A DNA stretch of 64,000 nt from [Clostridium] asparagiforme DSM 15981 (GTDB lineage: Bacteria; Bacillota; Clostridia; Lachnospirales; Lachnospiraceae): assembly GCA_025149125.1 (NCBI GenBank), contig CP102272.1, positions 1,116,001 through 1,180,000 of the forward strand. The letters run 5' to 3'. Below, one piece after another: positions 51,307-59,243 of this stretch. Under the pieces are notes generated by a model, which was given only the letters and a program-made list of their open reading frames with translations, ran no database searches and was not told where the DNA came from. Numbering within the stretch: position 1 is the stretch's first letter; each line of letters starts with the position of its first letter. The translations under genes and the position numbers were made by a program.

Positions 51307-52692
51307 ATGGGAGCGACGCAGACACAGGAAGAAAAATTTATCCATATGACCCAGGAGCCGGTTCCACATCTGATCTGTGAGCTGGCAGGGCCGACCATTA
51401 TCAGCATGCTGGTCACCTCCTTCTATAATATGGCGGACACGTTTTTCGTGGGCCAGGTGGGGACCAGCGCCACAGGGGCGGTTGGCATCGCGTTTTCCGT
51501 GATGGCCGTGATCCAGGCATTCGGTTTCTTCTTCGGCCACGGCTCGGGCAACTACGTGTCCCGCAAGCTGGGCGCCCAGGAGTTCGACGAGGCGGCCAAG
51601 ATGGCCGCCACCGGCTTTGTGTCGGCATTTATGATGGGACTGGTGATCATGGTGGCTGGGCTGGCCTTTCTGGATCCGCTCTGCCATATGCTGGGAGCCA
51701 CGGACACCATACTGCCTTACGCCAGGTCCTACCTGGGCTTTATCCTGATCGGAGCGCCCTACATGACGGCTTCGCTGGTGCTCAACAACCAGCTCCGGTT
51801 CCAGGGCAGCGCCTTCTACGCCATGATCGGTATCGCCTCCGGGGCGGTGATCAACATTGTGCTGGACCCCATTTTTATCTTTGTGTTCCACATGGGCATC
51901 GGCGGCGCGGCCCTGGCTACCATCATCAGCCAGTTCATCAGCTTCTGCCTGCTGATCGCGGGAACCAGGCGGGGCGGCAACCTGCGCATCGACATCCGCA
52001 AGTTTTCGCCCAGCCTGGAGCGCTACAAGATCATTTTAAACGGCGGAGCGCCGTCCCTGTGCCGTCAGGGCCTGGGCAGCGTGGCCACCGCCTGTATGAA
52101 CCTGATGGCCAGGCCCTACGGGGATGCGGCCATCGCGGCTATGTCCATTGTGATGCGCATCACCCAGTTCGCGGCCTCGGTGATGATCGGCTTCGGCCAG
52201 GGCTTCCAGCCGGTCTGCGGCTTCAATTACGGGGCTAAAAAGTACGGCCGGGTGAAGGAGGGCTTCTGGTTCTGCGTGCGCGTGTCCACCGTTTTCCTCT
52301 GTATCATGGCGGTCTGCGGCTGGTTCGGCGCGGAGCTTCTGGTCACCATTTTCCGAAAGGGCGACCCGGATGTGATCCGGTACGGTACCCGGGCGCTCAG
52401 GCTCCAGTGCATTTCCTTCCCGCTGGTGGGGTGGATCACCATGTGCAACATGATGATGCAGACCATGGGCAAGGGCGTTCGCGCCACCATTCTGTCCATG
52501 TCCCGACAGGGCCTGTTCTTCATTCCCCTGGTGCTGACGCTGCCCGCCTATTTCGGCCTCTTCGGCGTGCAGGTGAGCCAGCCTATCTCCGACGTCGTCA
52601 GCTTTCTGGTGGCGATTCCCCTGGAAATCGGGGTGCTGCGGGAGATGACGAGAGACATGCAGGCGATGGAGGCGGAAGCCATTTTGCATTGA
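51307..52692 (+). CDS. MATE family efflux transporter
   Basis: A 461-residue twelve-helix MATE protein (NorM/DinF superfamily). Hallmarks are LAGPTIISMLVTSFYNMADT in helix I and the internal-repeat helix VGTSATGAVGIAFSVMAV, with GFGQGFQPVCGFNYGAKKYG in the second half. It exports organic cations or other compounds using Na+ or H+. It starts 22 bp after the molybdenum enzyme, so it may be co-transcribed and export the product or the toxic substrate. Confidence 0.9.
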   Translation: MGATQTQEEKFIHMTQEPVPHLICELAGPTIISMLVTSFYNMADTFFVGQVGTSATGAVGIAFSVMAVIQAFGFFFGHGSGNYVSRKLGAQEFDEAAKMAATGFVSAFMMGLVIMVAGLAFLDPLCHMLGATDTILPYARSYLGFILIGAPYMTASLVLNNQLRFQGSAFYAMIGIASGAVINIVLDPIFIFVFHMGIGGAALATIISQFISFCLLIAGTRRGGNLRIDIRKFSPSLERYKIILNGGAPSLCRQGLGSVATACMNLMARPYGDAAIAAMSIVMRITQFAASVMIGFGQGFQPVCGFNYGAKKYGRVKEGFWFCVRVSTVFLCIMAVCGWFGAELLVTIFRKGDPDVIRYGTRALRLQCISFPLVGWITMCNMMMQTMGKGVRATILSMSRQGLFFIPLVLTLPAYFGLFGVQVSQPISDVVSFLVAIPLEIGVLREMTRDMQAMEAEAILH

Positions 52693-52695
52693 CCC

Positions 52696-52724
52696 TTGCA
52701 TATCCCTCCCAAAAGTTGTATACT
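52696..52724 (+). promoter_or_regulatory. promoter of the NUDIX gene
   Basis: TTGCAT (52696-52701) and TATACT (52719-52724) with a 17-bp spacer, just after the MATE stop codon. Confidence 0.7.
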
Positions 52725-52797
52725 AAATCCAGTTATGACGCGGGCAGAGTTTCACAGAGCCTGCGCCGGATACACACCAACACCAGGAGGGATTGCA

Positions 52798-53250
52798 ATG
52801 ATTGAGGCAACGAGCTGCGGCGGTGTGGTTATTTTTCGCGGGAAAATCCTTGTCCTGTACAAGAATTACAAGAACAAGTACGAGGGATGGGTTCTGCCCA
52901 AGGGAACAGTAGAAGCTGGCGAGGAGTATAAGGAGACTGCCCTGCGCGAGGTTAAGGAAGAGACAGGGGTCAGCGCCTCCATCATCAAGTATATCGGTAA
53001 GAGCCAATATTCATTCAATACCCCACAGGACGTGGTGGAAAAGGACGTCCACTGGTATCTGATGATGGCCGACAGCTATTACAGCAAACCACAGCGGGAA
53101 GAATACTTTCTGGACTCCGGGTACTATAAATTTTACGAAGCCTACCACCTGCTAAAGTTTTCCAATGAAAAGCAGATTCTGGAGAAGGCCTATAACGAGT
53201 ATCTGGACTTGAAGAAGAGTAATCTTTGGGGAAGCAAGAAATATTTTTAA
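52798..53250 (+). CDS. NUDIX hydrolase
   Basis: A 150-residue NUDIX-fold enzyme. The Nudix box reads GTVEAGEEYKETALREVKEE followed by TGV, containing all the metal-binding glutamates. Substrates of the family are nucleoside diphosphates linked to another group; sequence does not show which. A longer frame from 52696 is open, but AGGAGG lies just before the ATG chosen, and the promoter lies inside the longer reading. Not obviously linked to its neighbours. Confidence 0.92.
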   Translation: MIEATSCGGVVIFRGKILVLYKNYKNKYEGWVLPKGTVEAGEEYKETALREVKEETGVSASIIKYIGKSQYSFNTPQDVVEKDVHWYLMMADSYYSKPQREEYFLDSGYYKFYEAYHLLKFSNEKQILEKAYNEYLDLKKSNLWGSKKYF

Positions 53251-53348
53251 ATGAAATCAGATGGATTTGAGAGAGCGCTTCGGGTTGACCGGAGCGTTCT
53301 TTTTGGGTTTGGGGCTGGTGGGGCGCAGGGAGAGAAATGGATTATATC

Positions 53349-53377
53349 TTGCGGCTATATCGTTATAATAGTATAAT
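53349..53377 (+). promoter_or_regulatory. promoter of the toxin-antitoxin pair
   Basis: TTGCGG (53349-53354) and TATAAT (53372-53377) with a 17-bp spacer. The AT-rich stretch after it, with repeated TATA steps, is a likely binding place for the antitoxin. Confidence 0.65.
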
Positions 53378-53407
53378 ATAGATATTAAAAAGCGAGGTGA
53401 AATGTAC

Positions 53408-53683
53408 ATGGAAACAATCAGACCATCATCGGATCTGCGAAATAAATATCCTGAGATTTCCCGTCTGACGCGGGAGACAAGAGAGCCGGTTTTTATAACG
53501 GTAAATGGCCGGGAAGACACGGTTCTAATGGGTTACGCCCAGTATGGCAGGCTGAAATCCGAGCTGGATTTATTAAGAACTCTGGCGGAGGCGCAGGATG
53601 ATGTGGACCGGGGAAGGATATCACCGATTGCCGATACATCCAGCGATATCCGCAAAAATCTGCTGGCGAGGAAGGAAGTATGA
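53408..53683 (+). CDS. Phd/YefM family antitoxin
   Basis: A 91-residue protein. The N-terminal Phd/YefM fold (IRPSSDLRNKYPEISRLT, EPVFITVNGREDTVLM) binds DNA and dimerises, and the C-terminal helix (about 60-91) would wrap the toxin. GAGGTG lies eight bases before this ATG and only two before another one two codons upstream, so this start is preferred. It overlaps the toxin gene (ATGA), the normal translational coupling of such modules. Confidence 0.9.
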   Translation: METIRPSSDLRNKYPEISRLTRETREPVFITVNGREDTVLMGYAQYGRLKSELDLLRTLAEAQDDVDRGRISPIADTSSDIRKNLLARKEV

Positions 53684-53994
53684 AATACGAGGTACTCAGA
53701 ACCGACCAGGCAGATGCGCAGATCCGGGATTTGATTTATTATATTGCGGATGATTCCGGGAGTGTGGAGATTGCGCTCGCTTATCTGGAAAAGCTGGAGC
53801 ATGCGATAGGGCTGCTGGAGGATCAGCCCTATTACGGGGCGGAACCCAGATATCCGTCCCTGAGACGTATGAGGTTCCGGGTTTTAATTGTGGAAAGGCA
53901 CCTGATTTTCTATAAAGTGAGGGAGTGTGATCATACTGTGATCGTGTATGCGGTTGTGGATTCACGGCGGGGTTATCTGGAGCTGATTCGATGA
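53680..53994 (+). CDS. RelE/ParE superfamily toxin
   Basis: A 104-residue RelE/ParE-fold protein with the pattern ADAQIRDLIYYIADDSGSVE, a basic middle (YPSLRRMRFRVLIVERHLIF) and the end VIVYAVVDSRRG. Family members cleave ribosome-bound mRNA or poison gyrase; the residues that distinguish these cannot be settled by eye. Directly follows its antitoxin. Confidence 0.88.
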   Translation: MKYEVLRTDQADAQIRDLIYYIADDSGSVEIALAYLEKLEHAIGLLEDQPYYGAEPRYPSLRRMRFRVLIVERHLIFYKVRECDHTVIVYAVVDSRRGYLELIR

Positions 53995-54122
53995 ACAATG
54001 GGAAGAGATGGTCCGCGGCGGAAGAACAGCTGCCGCAGATGTGTCTGGAATATTTAAGTAAAAACTGAGTCGTGGTCCTTTCCGGGCGGACGCGCGATAT
54101 CCCAGAAAACAGATAAAAACTT

Positions 54123-54175
54123 CGGCCACTGATGCGGCTTTGCCTGTAAGGCAAGCATCAGTGGCCGGGGTTTTT
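54123..54175 (+). terminator. strong intrinsic terminator after the toxin gene
   Basis: Perfect 13-bp arms (CGGCCACTGATGC at 54123-54135 and its complement at 54155-54167) with an inner stem of GGCTTTGCC and GGCAAGC, then five T. It separates convergent transcription units. Confidence 0.93.
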
Positions 54176-54219
54176 ATTTGTTTTCTGTTTACCGCGGCAC
54201 GCTGCCGGCAGCTTACCCC

Positions 54220-54861
54220 TCATTCTGCATCGTGGACACGGCCCAGTTGGCCTCGATCTCCGTCTGGGCGGTCTCCAGATCGCCGGGCCTCGATAATCCG
54301 CTTGTGGCTGGCGTAGCTGACCTCCGGGGTGGTGTAAATCTTAAAAAAGCGGTTCTCGTTGCGGCTCACGTGGATGGACAGCTGGTCTGAGTAATTCACC
54401 AGATAGGGGTTCCCGGACAGCTGGCAGAGGTAGCGGTGGAACTGATAGTCCGCCTCTATGGTGGCGGGGACAGCTCCCATCTGGGCGCAGCGGAGAAAAT
54501 TTTCATTCAGGGAATTCAGGTGTTCTAAGTCCTCTGCGGTCACGGTTCCGATACAATGCTTCAGCGCCAGGGCCTGAAGCCCGCCCAGGAGTTGATACAC
54601 GTGCTTGATGTCCTCCTGGTTGATGGGCGCCACGAATGTGCCGCTGGAAGGAACGATCTCAACCAGCTTCTGCTCGTTTAACATCTGAATGGCCTCCCGC
54701 ACAGGCGTGCGGGACACGCTGAAATACTTCGCCAGGTCCGCGTCGTTTAAACGCTCCCCGGGCTCCAGCGTGCCGTCCACGATCCACTGCTGTAATATGG
54801 TATAAACCCGCTCTTTGGCGGTGGTGCGATTGATGGTCTCTGTCTTTTTGGGTATTGGCAT
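54220..54861 (-). CDS. GntR/FadR-type (FCD) regulator with frameshifted C-terminus
   Basis: A GntR winged helix (about 18-80; LNDADLAKYFSVSRTPVREA) followed by an FCD effector domain with the helical metal-binding pattern. The last ~25 residues in the present frame read RRSGDRPDGDRGQLGRVHDA, unlike the family. In the next frame the DNA reads GDLETAQTEIEANW AVSTMQ (a normal FCD end), stopping at 54213. An indel near 54284-54288, inside CCGGGCCTCG, is implied. The upstream half is intact, so DNA binding may persist. It is divergent from the diaminopropionate operon and presumably controls it. ATG set by GGGGAGGGG. Confidence 0.8.
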   Translation of the reverse strand: MPIPKKTETINRTTAKERVYTILQQWIVDGTLEPGERLNDADLAKYFSVSRTPVREAIQMLNEQKLVEIVPSSGTFVAPINQEDIKHVYQLLGGLQALALKHCIGTVTAEDLEHLNSLNENFLRCAQMGAVPATIEADYQFHRYLCQLSGNPYLVNYSDQLSIHVSRNENRFFKIYTTPEVSYASHKRIIEARRSGDRPDGDRGQLGRVHDAE

Positions 54862-54912
54862 GTGCACCCCTCCCCTTTTGCTTTTAATATAATTCTACTT
54901 GATATCCTCTAA

Positions 54913-55024
54913 ATATGCAATATAATTTTTACCTAATAATATTGAATTATAGAGAAAACTAACACTATTTTAGACGAAAAAATAAAATTAATATATTGCA
55001 TATCGGTTTGAAGTGTGCTATGAT
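54913..55024 (+). promoter_or_regulatory. diaminopropionate-operon promoter with inverted GntR-type operators
   Basis: ATATGCAATATA (54913-54924) and its exact complement TATATTGCATAT (54992-55003) face each other 67 bp apart. The second overlaps TTGCAT (54996-55001), the -35 of a 17-bp-spaced promoter with TATGAT (55019-55024). The first lies close to the likely -35 of the divergent regulator gene. A further GATATTGCAAG is at about 55044. Looping repression by the GntR protein is plausible. Confidence 0.65.
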
Positions 55025-55067
55025 CAAATCAACCGATATATTGGATATTGCAAGAAGGAGGAGCGAT

Positions 55068-56306
55068 ATGGAGGAGATTTCAAACCGCTGGGTCCGGGCG
55101 GTGCGTAACGACGGCGCGGCAGTGGATTGCACGGCAGTGGACGGCGCAGCGGATTTTCTGACCCAGGAGGCGGTCGCCCCGGCTTACCGGATCCACCGGG
55201 CGATGGAGGGCTACCGGCCTACGCCCCTGGTACGCCTGGACGGGCTGGCGGAGGCCCTGGGCGTGAAGGCGGTCTTTGTGAAGGACGAGTCCAGGCGGTT
55301 CGGCCTGAACGCCTTCAAGGGGCTGGGCGCGATCTACGCGTTTACCCGGGTGGTATGCGACGAGCTGGGACTGGATCCCGAGACCACCACATTTGCGGAC
55401 CTTCAGTCCGAGCCGGTGCGCGGGCGGCTCTCCGGGATGGTCTTTGTGACCGCTACCGACGGGAACCACGGCAAAGGGGTGGCCTGGGCTGCGGGCCAGC
55501 TGGGCTGCCGGGCGTATGTGTATATGCCCAAGGGGTCCTCCGAGCTGCGCGCCCAGGCTATCCGGGACGCGGGCAGGGCGGAGGTCCGGATCATGGACGT
55601 GGGTTACGACGACGCTGTGCGCCACGCGGCCCGCATGGCGGAGGAGAACGGCTGGCACCTGATACAGGACACCAGCTGGGAGGGCTACCAGCAGATTCCC
55701 GCCTGGATTGTCCAGGGTTACACCACCATGGCGGCGGTGGCCGCAGAACAGCTGGAGGCGGAGGGATTTTCCAGGCCAAGCCACGTATTTTTGCAGGCGG
55801 GAGTGGGAGCCATGGCGGGCGGGGTGACCGGATATCTGGCGGACCGCTACGCAGGGAACCGTCCGGTATTCAGCACGGTGGAGCCTGAGGACATGGCGTG
55901 TATCTACAAATCCATTCTGGCGGCGGACGGGGAACCCCACGCGGTGGAGGGAGACTGTGCCACGATCATGGCCGGGCTGAACTGCGGGGAGCCGTGTACC
56001 GTCACCTGGCCGGTGTTGCGGACCTTTACCAGCTTCGCCTTCAGCTGCGCGGACCCGGTGGCCGCGCTGGGGATGCGGCTGTTAGCGGCTCCCCGCAAGG
56101 GGGATCACCCCATCGTCTCCGGCGAGTCCGGGGCGGCGACCACCGGTCTGCTGGCGGTGCTGGCGGCCAGTCCGGAGTTTGCCGGTCTGCGCCGGGAAAT
56201 GGGGCTGGATAGCGGCTCCGTGGTGCTTTTGTTCAGCACGGAAGGGGACACGGATCCGGAGCAGTACAGGAGTATTGTTTACGCGGGAAAGCACGCGCTG
56301 CAATAA
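55068..56306 (+). CDS. diaminopropionate ammonia-lyase
   Basis: A 412-residue PLP enzyme. The Schiff-base lysine is Lys84 in RFGLNAFKGLGA, a sequence characteristic of this family. The substrate/PLP pocket is seen in TATDGNHGKGVAWAA and SGESGAATTGLLA. It converts 2,3-diaminopropionate to pyruvate and two ammonia and also deaminates D-serine in relatives such as E. coli YgeX. AGGAGGAG precedes the ATG chosen; in-frame starts further upstream lack such a site. First gene of a catabolic operon with a symporter and an amidohydrolase. Confidence 0.93.
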   Translation: MEEISNRWVRAVRNDGAAVDCTAVDGAADFLTQEAVAPAYRIHRAMEGYRPTPLVRLDGLAEALGVKAVFVKDESRRFGLNAFKGLGAIYAFTRVVCDELGLDPETTTFADLQSEPVRGRLSGMVFVTATDGNHGKGVAWAAGQLGCRAYVYMPKGSSELRAQAIRDAGRAEVRIMDVGYDDAVRHAARMAEENGWHLIQDTSWEGYQQIPAWIVQGYTTMAAVAAEQLEAEGFSRPSHVFLQAGVGAMAGGVTGYLADRYAGNRPVFSTVEPEDMACIYKSILAADGEPHAVEGDCATIMAGLNCGEPCTVTWPVLRTFTSFAFSCADPVAALGMRLLAAPRKGDHPIVSGESGAATTGLLAVLAASPEFAGLRREMGLDSGSVVLLFSTEGDTDPEQYRSIVYAGKHALQ

Positions 56307-56342
56307 TCCGCAAAAAGGAGAAAATAAGAGGAGGTAGGAGAA

Positions 56343-57740
56343 ATGGAAGCGATTTTTGGCTTTATCAATGCAGTTACAGGTTGGATTTGGGGAATTCCGA
56401 TTTTGGTGCTGCTGGTTGGAGGCGGACTGATCTTGACGGTTGTGATCGGAGGGATTCAGTTTTCCCGGTTCGGCTTCATCATGAAAAATACGGCGGGAAC
56501 CATGTTCGATAAGGAGGAGCAGGCGCGGAAAAAGGCCCTGGGCGTCTCTCCGTTCCAGGCGGTTACCGCGGCCCTGGGTTCCACCATCGGAACGGGCAAT
56601 ATCGCCGGAGTCGGCGCGGCGATTGCCACCGGAGGCCCGGGAGCGCTTTTGTGGATGTGGATCTGCGGCCTGGTGGCCATGGCCATTAAGTTTTCTGAGG
56701 TCACCATGTCGGTCCGTTACCGCCAGAAGAATCCCAAGGGTGAGGGATACCTGGCAGGGCCATTCATGTATATGCGCGACGGCCTGCACTGCAAGCCTCT
56801 GGCTTACTGCTTTACGTTTATGTCTCTGCTGACCCTGTGCACCATCGGCGGCGTACACAGCGGAGCCATCGCGGATAATCTTGCGCCGGTCGGCGTTTCC
56901 CGAATCATCACCTGTGTGGTGGTGGTTGCCATCGTGGTGGCGGTCATGCTGGGCGGTATGAAACGCCTGGTGAACATCACGGATAAAATGGTTCCGGCTA
57001 TGAGCGCGCTCTATGTGGTCTGCGCGGTGATTATCGTGGGAGCCAACATCGGCCGTGTGGGTGAGGCACTCCGGGAAATCTTCATCGGAGCGTTTACCGG
57101 ACAGGCGGCCATCGGCGGCTTCACCGGCGTAGCCGTGGCCTCCACCATCCGCTTCGGACTGGCGCGCGGCGTATTTTCCAACGACGCGGGTCTGGGCCTG
57201 CAGGCCACCATCCACGCACAGGCGGCAGGCATTGACCATCCGGCCCAGCAGGGAATGTGGGCGGTGTTTGAGACGTTCTTTGATACCATTGTCATCTGCT
57301 CCCTGACCGGATTTATGATCATCTTTTCCGGCGTGTGGCAGACCGGAGAGGCGGGCTCCACGCTGAGCTCCCTGGCATTTGAATCGGTACTGGGCAGCGC
57401 CGGACGTTATCTGTGCCTGTTCTGCCTGACCCTGTTTGCAATCAGCTCCATCATTTCCAATTCCCAGGGGCTGCGTATCCAGGCAACTGCGGCGACCAAC
57501 AGCCGTCTGGCGGTCAATGTTCTGCTGGTGATCTTTGTAATCATGATTATCGGCGGCTGTCTGACCGACATGGCGAGCGTATTTGTCCTTACCGACTTTG
57601 GCAACGGCATCGTCATTTTCCTGAACGTACCCAGTTTGATTCTGCTCAGCGGCGAGCTGCGCAGGCTGACCAGAGAGTGGTTCGGCAATAACGGCGACTT
57701 AAAGGCGATCGAGGCACAGCGAGCGGCGGGAGAGAAATAA
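56343..57740 (+). CDS. sodium:alanine symporter family (AGCS) transporter
   Basis: A 465-residue carrier with about eleven helices. The AGCS signature GSTIGTGNIAGVGAAIATGG contains the sodium/amino-acid-binding unwound helix, and FSNDAGLGLQATIHA is the second conserved motif. It should import a small neutral or zwitterionic amino acid with Na+, here most likely 2,3-diaminopropionate or an N-acyl/dipeptide form. It starts 36 bp after the ammonia-lyase. Confidence 0.93.
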   Translation: MEAIFGFINAVTGWIWGIPILVLLVGGGLILTVVIGGIQFSRFGFIMKNTAGTMFDKEEQARKKALGVSPFQAVTAALGSTIGTGNIAGVGAAIATGGPGALLWMWICGLVAMAIKFSEVTMSVRYRQKNPKGEGYLAGPFMYMRDGLHCKPLAYCFTFMSLLTLCTIGGVHSGAIADNLAPVGVSRIITCVVVVAIVVAVMLGGMKRLVNITDKMVPAMSALYVVCAVIIVGANIGRVGEALREIFIGAFTGQAAIGGFTGVAVASTIRFGLARGVFSNDAGLGLQATIHAQAAGIDHPAQQGMWAVFETFFDTIVICSLTGFMIIFSGVWQTGEAGSTLSSLAFESVLGSAGRYLCLFCLTLFAISSIISNSQGLRIQATAATNSRLAVNVLLVIFVIMIIGGCLTDMASVFVLTDFGNGIVIFLNVPSLILLSGELRRLTREWFGNNGDLKAIEAQRAAGEK

Positions 57741-57766
57741 GATCCAATAGAACGAGGTGAACAGAT

Positions 57767-58921
57767 ATGTCAGAATTAAATGAAATCTTAAAAGCATGGC
57801 GTCACGAACTCCACCGCCATCCGGAGACGGCGTTCGAGGAGACACGCACCGCGGCCTTTGTGGCGGAACGGCTGCGGGAGATGGGGATTGAGGTGCACAC
57901 CGGCATCGGCGGCACGGGCGTCATCGGACGCCTGAAGGTTGGGGACGGCCATAAGGTCGTGGCCCTGCGGGCGGATATGGATGCGATTGCGCTCACAGAG
58001 ACGGGAACCGTGTCCTACAAATCCGAATATGAAGGGAAAATGCACGGCTGCGGCCACGACGGCCACGTGACGACGGTTCTGGGGGCTGCGAAGCTGCTGT
58101 CCGAGAGCCGGGATTTTAACGGTACGGCGCAGTTCCTGTTTCAGCCCGCGGAGGAGCCGGGAAAGGGCGCCCATGCCATGATCGACGATGGCCTTTTCGA
58201 GCGGTTCCCCATGGATGAAATTTACGGCCAGCACAACAATCCGGCCTACCCGGCGGGTACGGTCAATATCTGCAAGGGCGGCTTCGCCTCCTGCGAGGAC
58301 AATTTCAAGATCGAGATTCACGGCCGCGGCGGCCACGCATCCGCGCCGGAAAAAACCGTCGATCCAATGGTGATCGCCGCACAGATCATTCTGGCGCTGC
58401 AGACGATTCCCTCCCGCAACGCCGGGGCCTTCCAGCCGGTGGTCGTCTCCTGCACGGAGCTGTTTACGGACGGAGCCCACAATGCGATTCCCAGCAACGT
58501 TACGATTCTGGGCGACTGCCGCAGCTACTCCAAGGAGATGCAGGCGCTGATCGAGACCAGGATGAGGGACCTTGTGGAACACATTTGCCAGGCCTATGGG
58601 GCCACCTGGGATTTCCTGTACACCCACGAGTTTGCGCCCACTGTAAACTGGGACGAGCAGGTGGATGCGGTCATCCAGGCAGGCAGCCACGTGTTGGGAG
58701 AGGAAAAGGTCAACGGAAACTGCTCGCCGTTCATGGCGTCGGAGGATTTCGGCGCGTTCCTGGAAAAGGTGCCGGGCGCGTTCTTCTTTATGGGAGGCGC
58801 CGTGGGGGATGAGAGCCGGGATATGCCGCTGCACAATTCCTGCTTTGACTACAACGACGATACCCTGGAGACCGGGGCGCAGGTATTTGCGCAGCTTGTC
58901 AGGGAACGGCTGGCGAGATAA
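57767..58921 (+). CDS. M20 family metal-dependent amidohydrolase
   Basis: A 384-residue M20D-type enzyme (hippurate hydrolase/N-acyl-amino-acid deacylase group). The metal site is in HGCGHDGHVT, with the catalytic Glu in QPAEEPG and the late ligand His in PLHNSCFDYNDD; a lid domain (GRGGHASAPEKTVDP) lies between. It removes an acyl or carbamoyl group from an amino acid. In this operon it may release free diaminopropionate from an acylated form. In E. coli ygeX is likewise next to an M20 gene (ygeY). Confidence 0.9.
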   Translation: MSELNEILKAWRHELHRHPETAFEETRTAAFVAERLREMGIEVHTGIGGTGVIGRLKVGDGHKVVALRADMDAIALTETGTVSYKSEYEGKMHGCGHDGHVTTVLGAAKLLSESRDFNGTAQFLFQPAEEPGKGAHAMIDDGLFERFPMDEIYGQHNNPAYPAGTVNICKGGFASCEDNFKIEIHGRGGHASAPEKTVDPMVIAAQIILALQTIPSRNAGAFQPVVVSCTELFTDGAHNAIPSNVTILGDCRSYSKEMQALIETRMRDLVEHICQAYGATWDFLYTHEFAPTVNWDEQVDAVIQAGSHVLGEEKVNGNCSPFMASEDFGAFLEKVPGAFFFMGGAVGDESRDMPLHNSCFDYNDDTLETGAQVFAQLVRERLAR

Positions 58922-58949
58922 AGTATCGAATATTATATGTAAATGAGAT

Positions 58950-59003
58950 AATCAGGCTCCGGTTTTGCCGCTTGGGTAGCGGCGGGCCGGGGGCTGATTT
59001 TTT
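58950..59003 (+). terminator. intrinsic terminator after the amidohydrolase gene
   Basis: An outer bulged stem pairs AATCAG-CTCC with GGGG-CTGATT, an inner stem pairs GCCGC with GCGGC, and six T follow. The rest of the 58922-59243 gap carries the next promoter and no gene. Confidence 0.75.
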
Positions 59004-59177
59004 AATGAGCCGGGCGTTTGGTTGCAGGGCGGTGAAAACGGTTCTGTTCTGGAATGAAAACGCAGCGATGGAATCGTTTTCCGGCTGCATGCAAACTAAG
59101 AGTTCCATATCTTTATGGTGGACATGGTGTGGGCTAAAATTGTTAAAAATTTACAAACCGCATATTCCATATTTTGA

Positions 59178-59206
59178 TTGTGAATCCTACCGTAATTGAT
59201 TATAAT
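59178..59206 (+). promoter_or_regulatory. promoter of the two-component system
   Basis: TTGTGA (59178-59183) and TATAAT (59201-59206) with a 17-bp spacer, about 38 bp before the sensor gene. Confidence 0.7.
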
Positions 59207-59243
59207 AAAAACAGAAAATGGAAAATAAAGGGCGGGGGAAATC

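Noticed and set aside
53991..54068. 25-codon frame overlapping the toxin stop by ATGA
   Set aside because: The overlap is suggestive, but the peptide is very short, has no recognisable motif and no own ribosome site. Kept only as a remote possibility.
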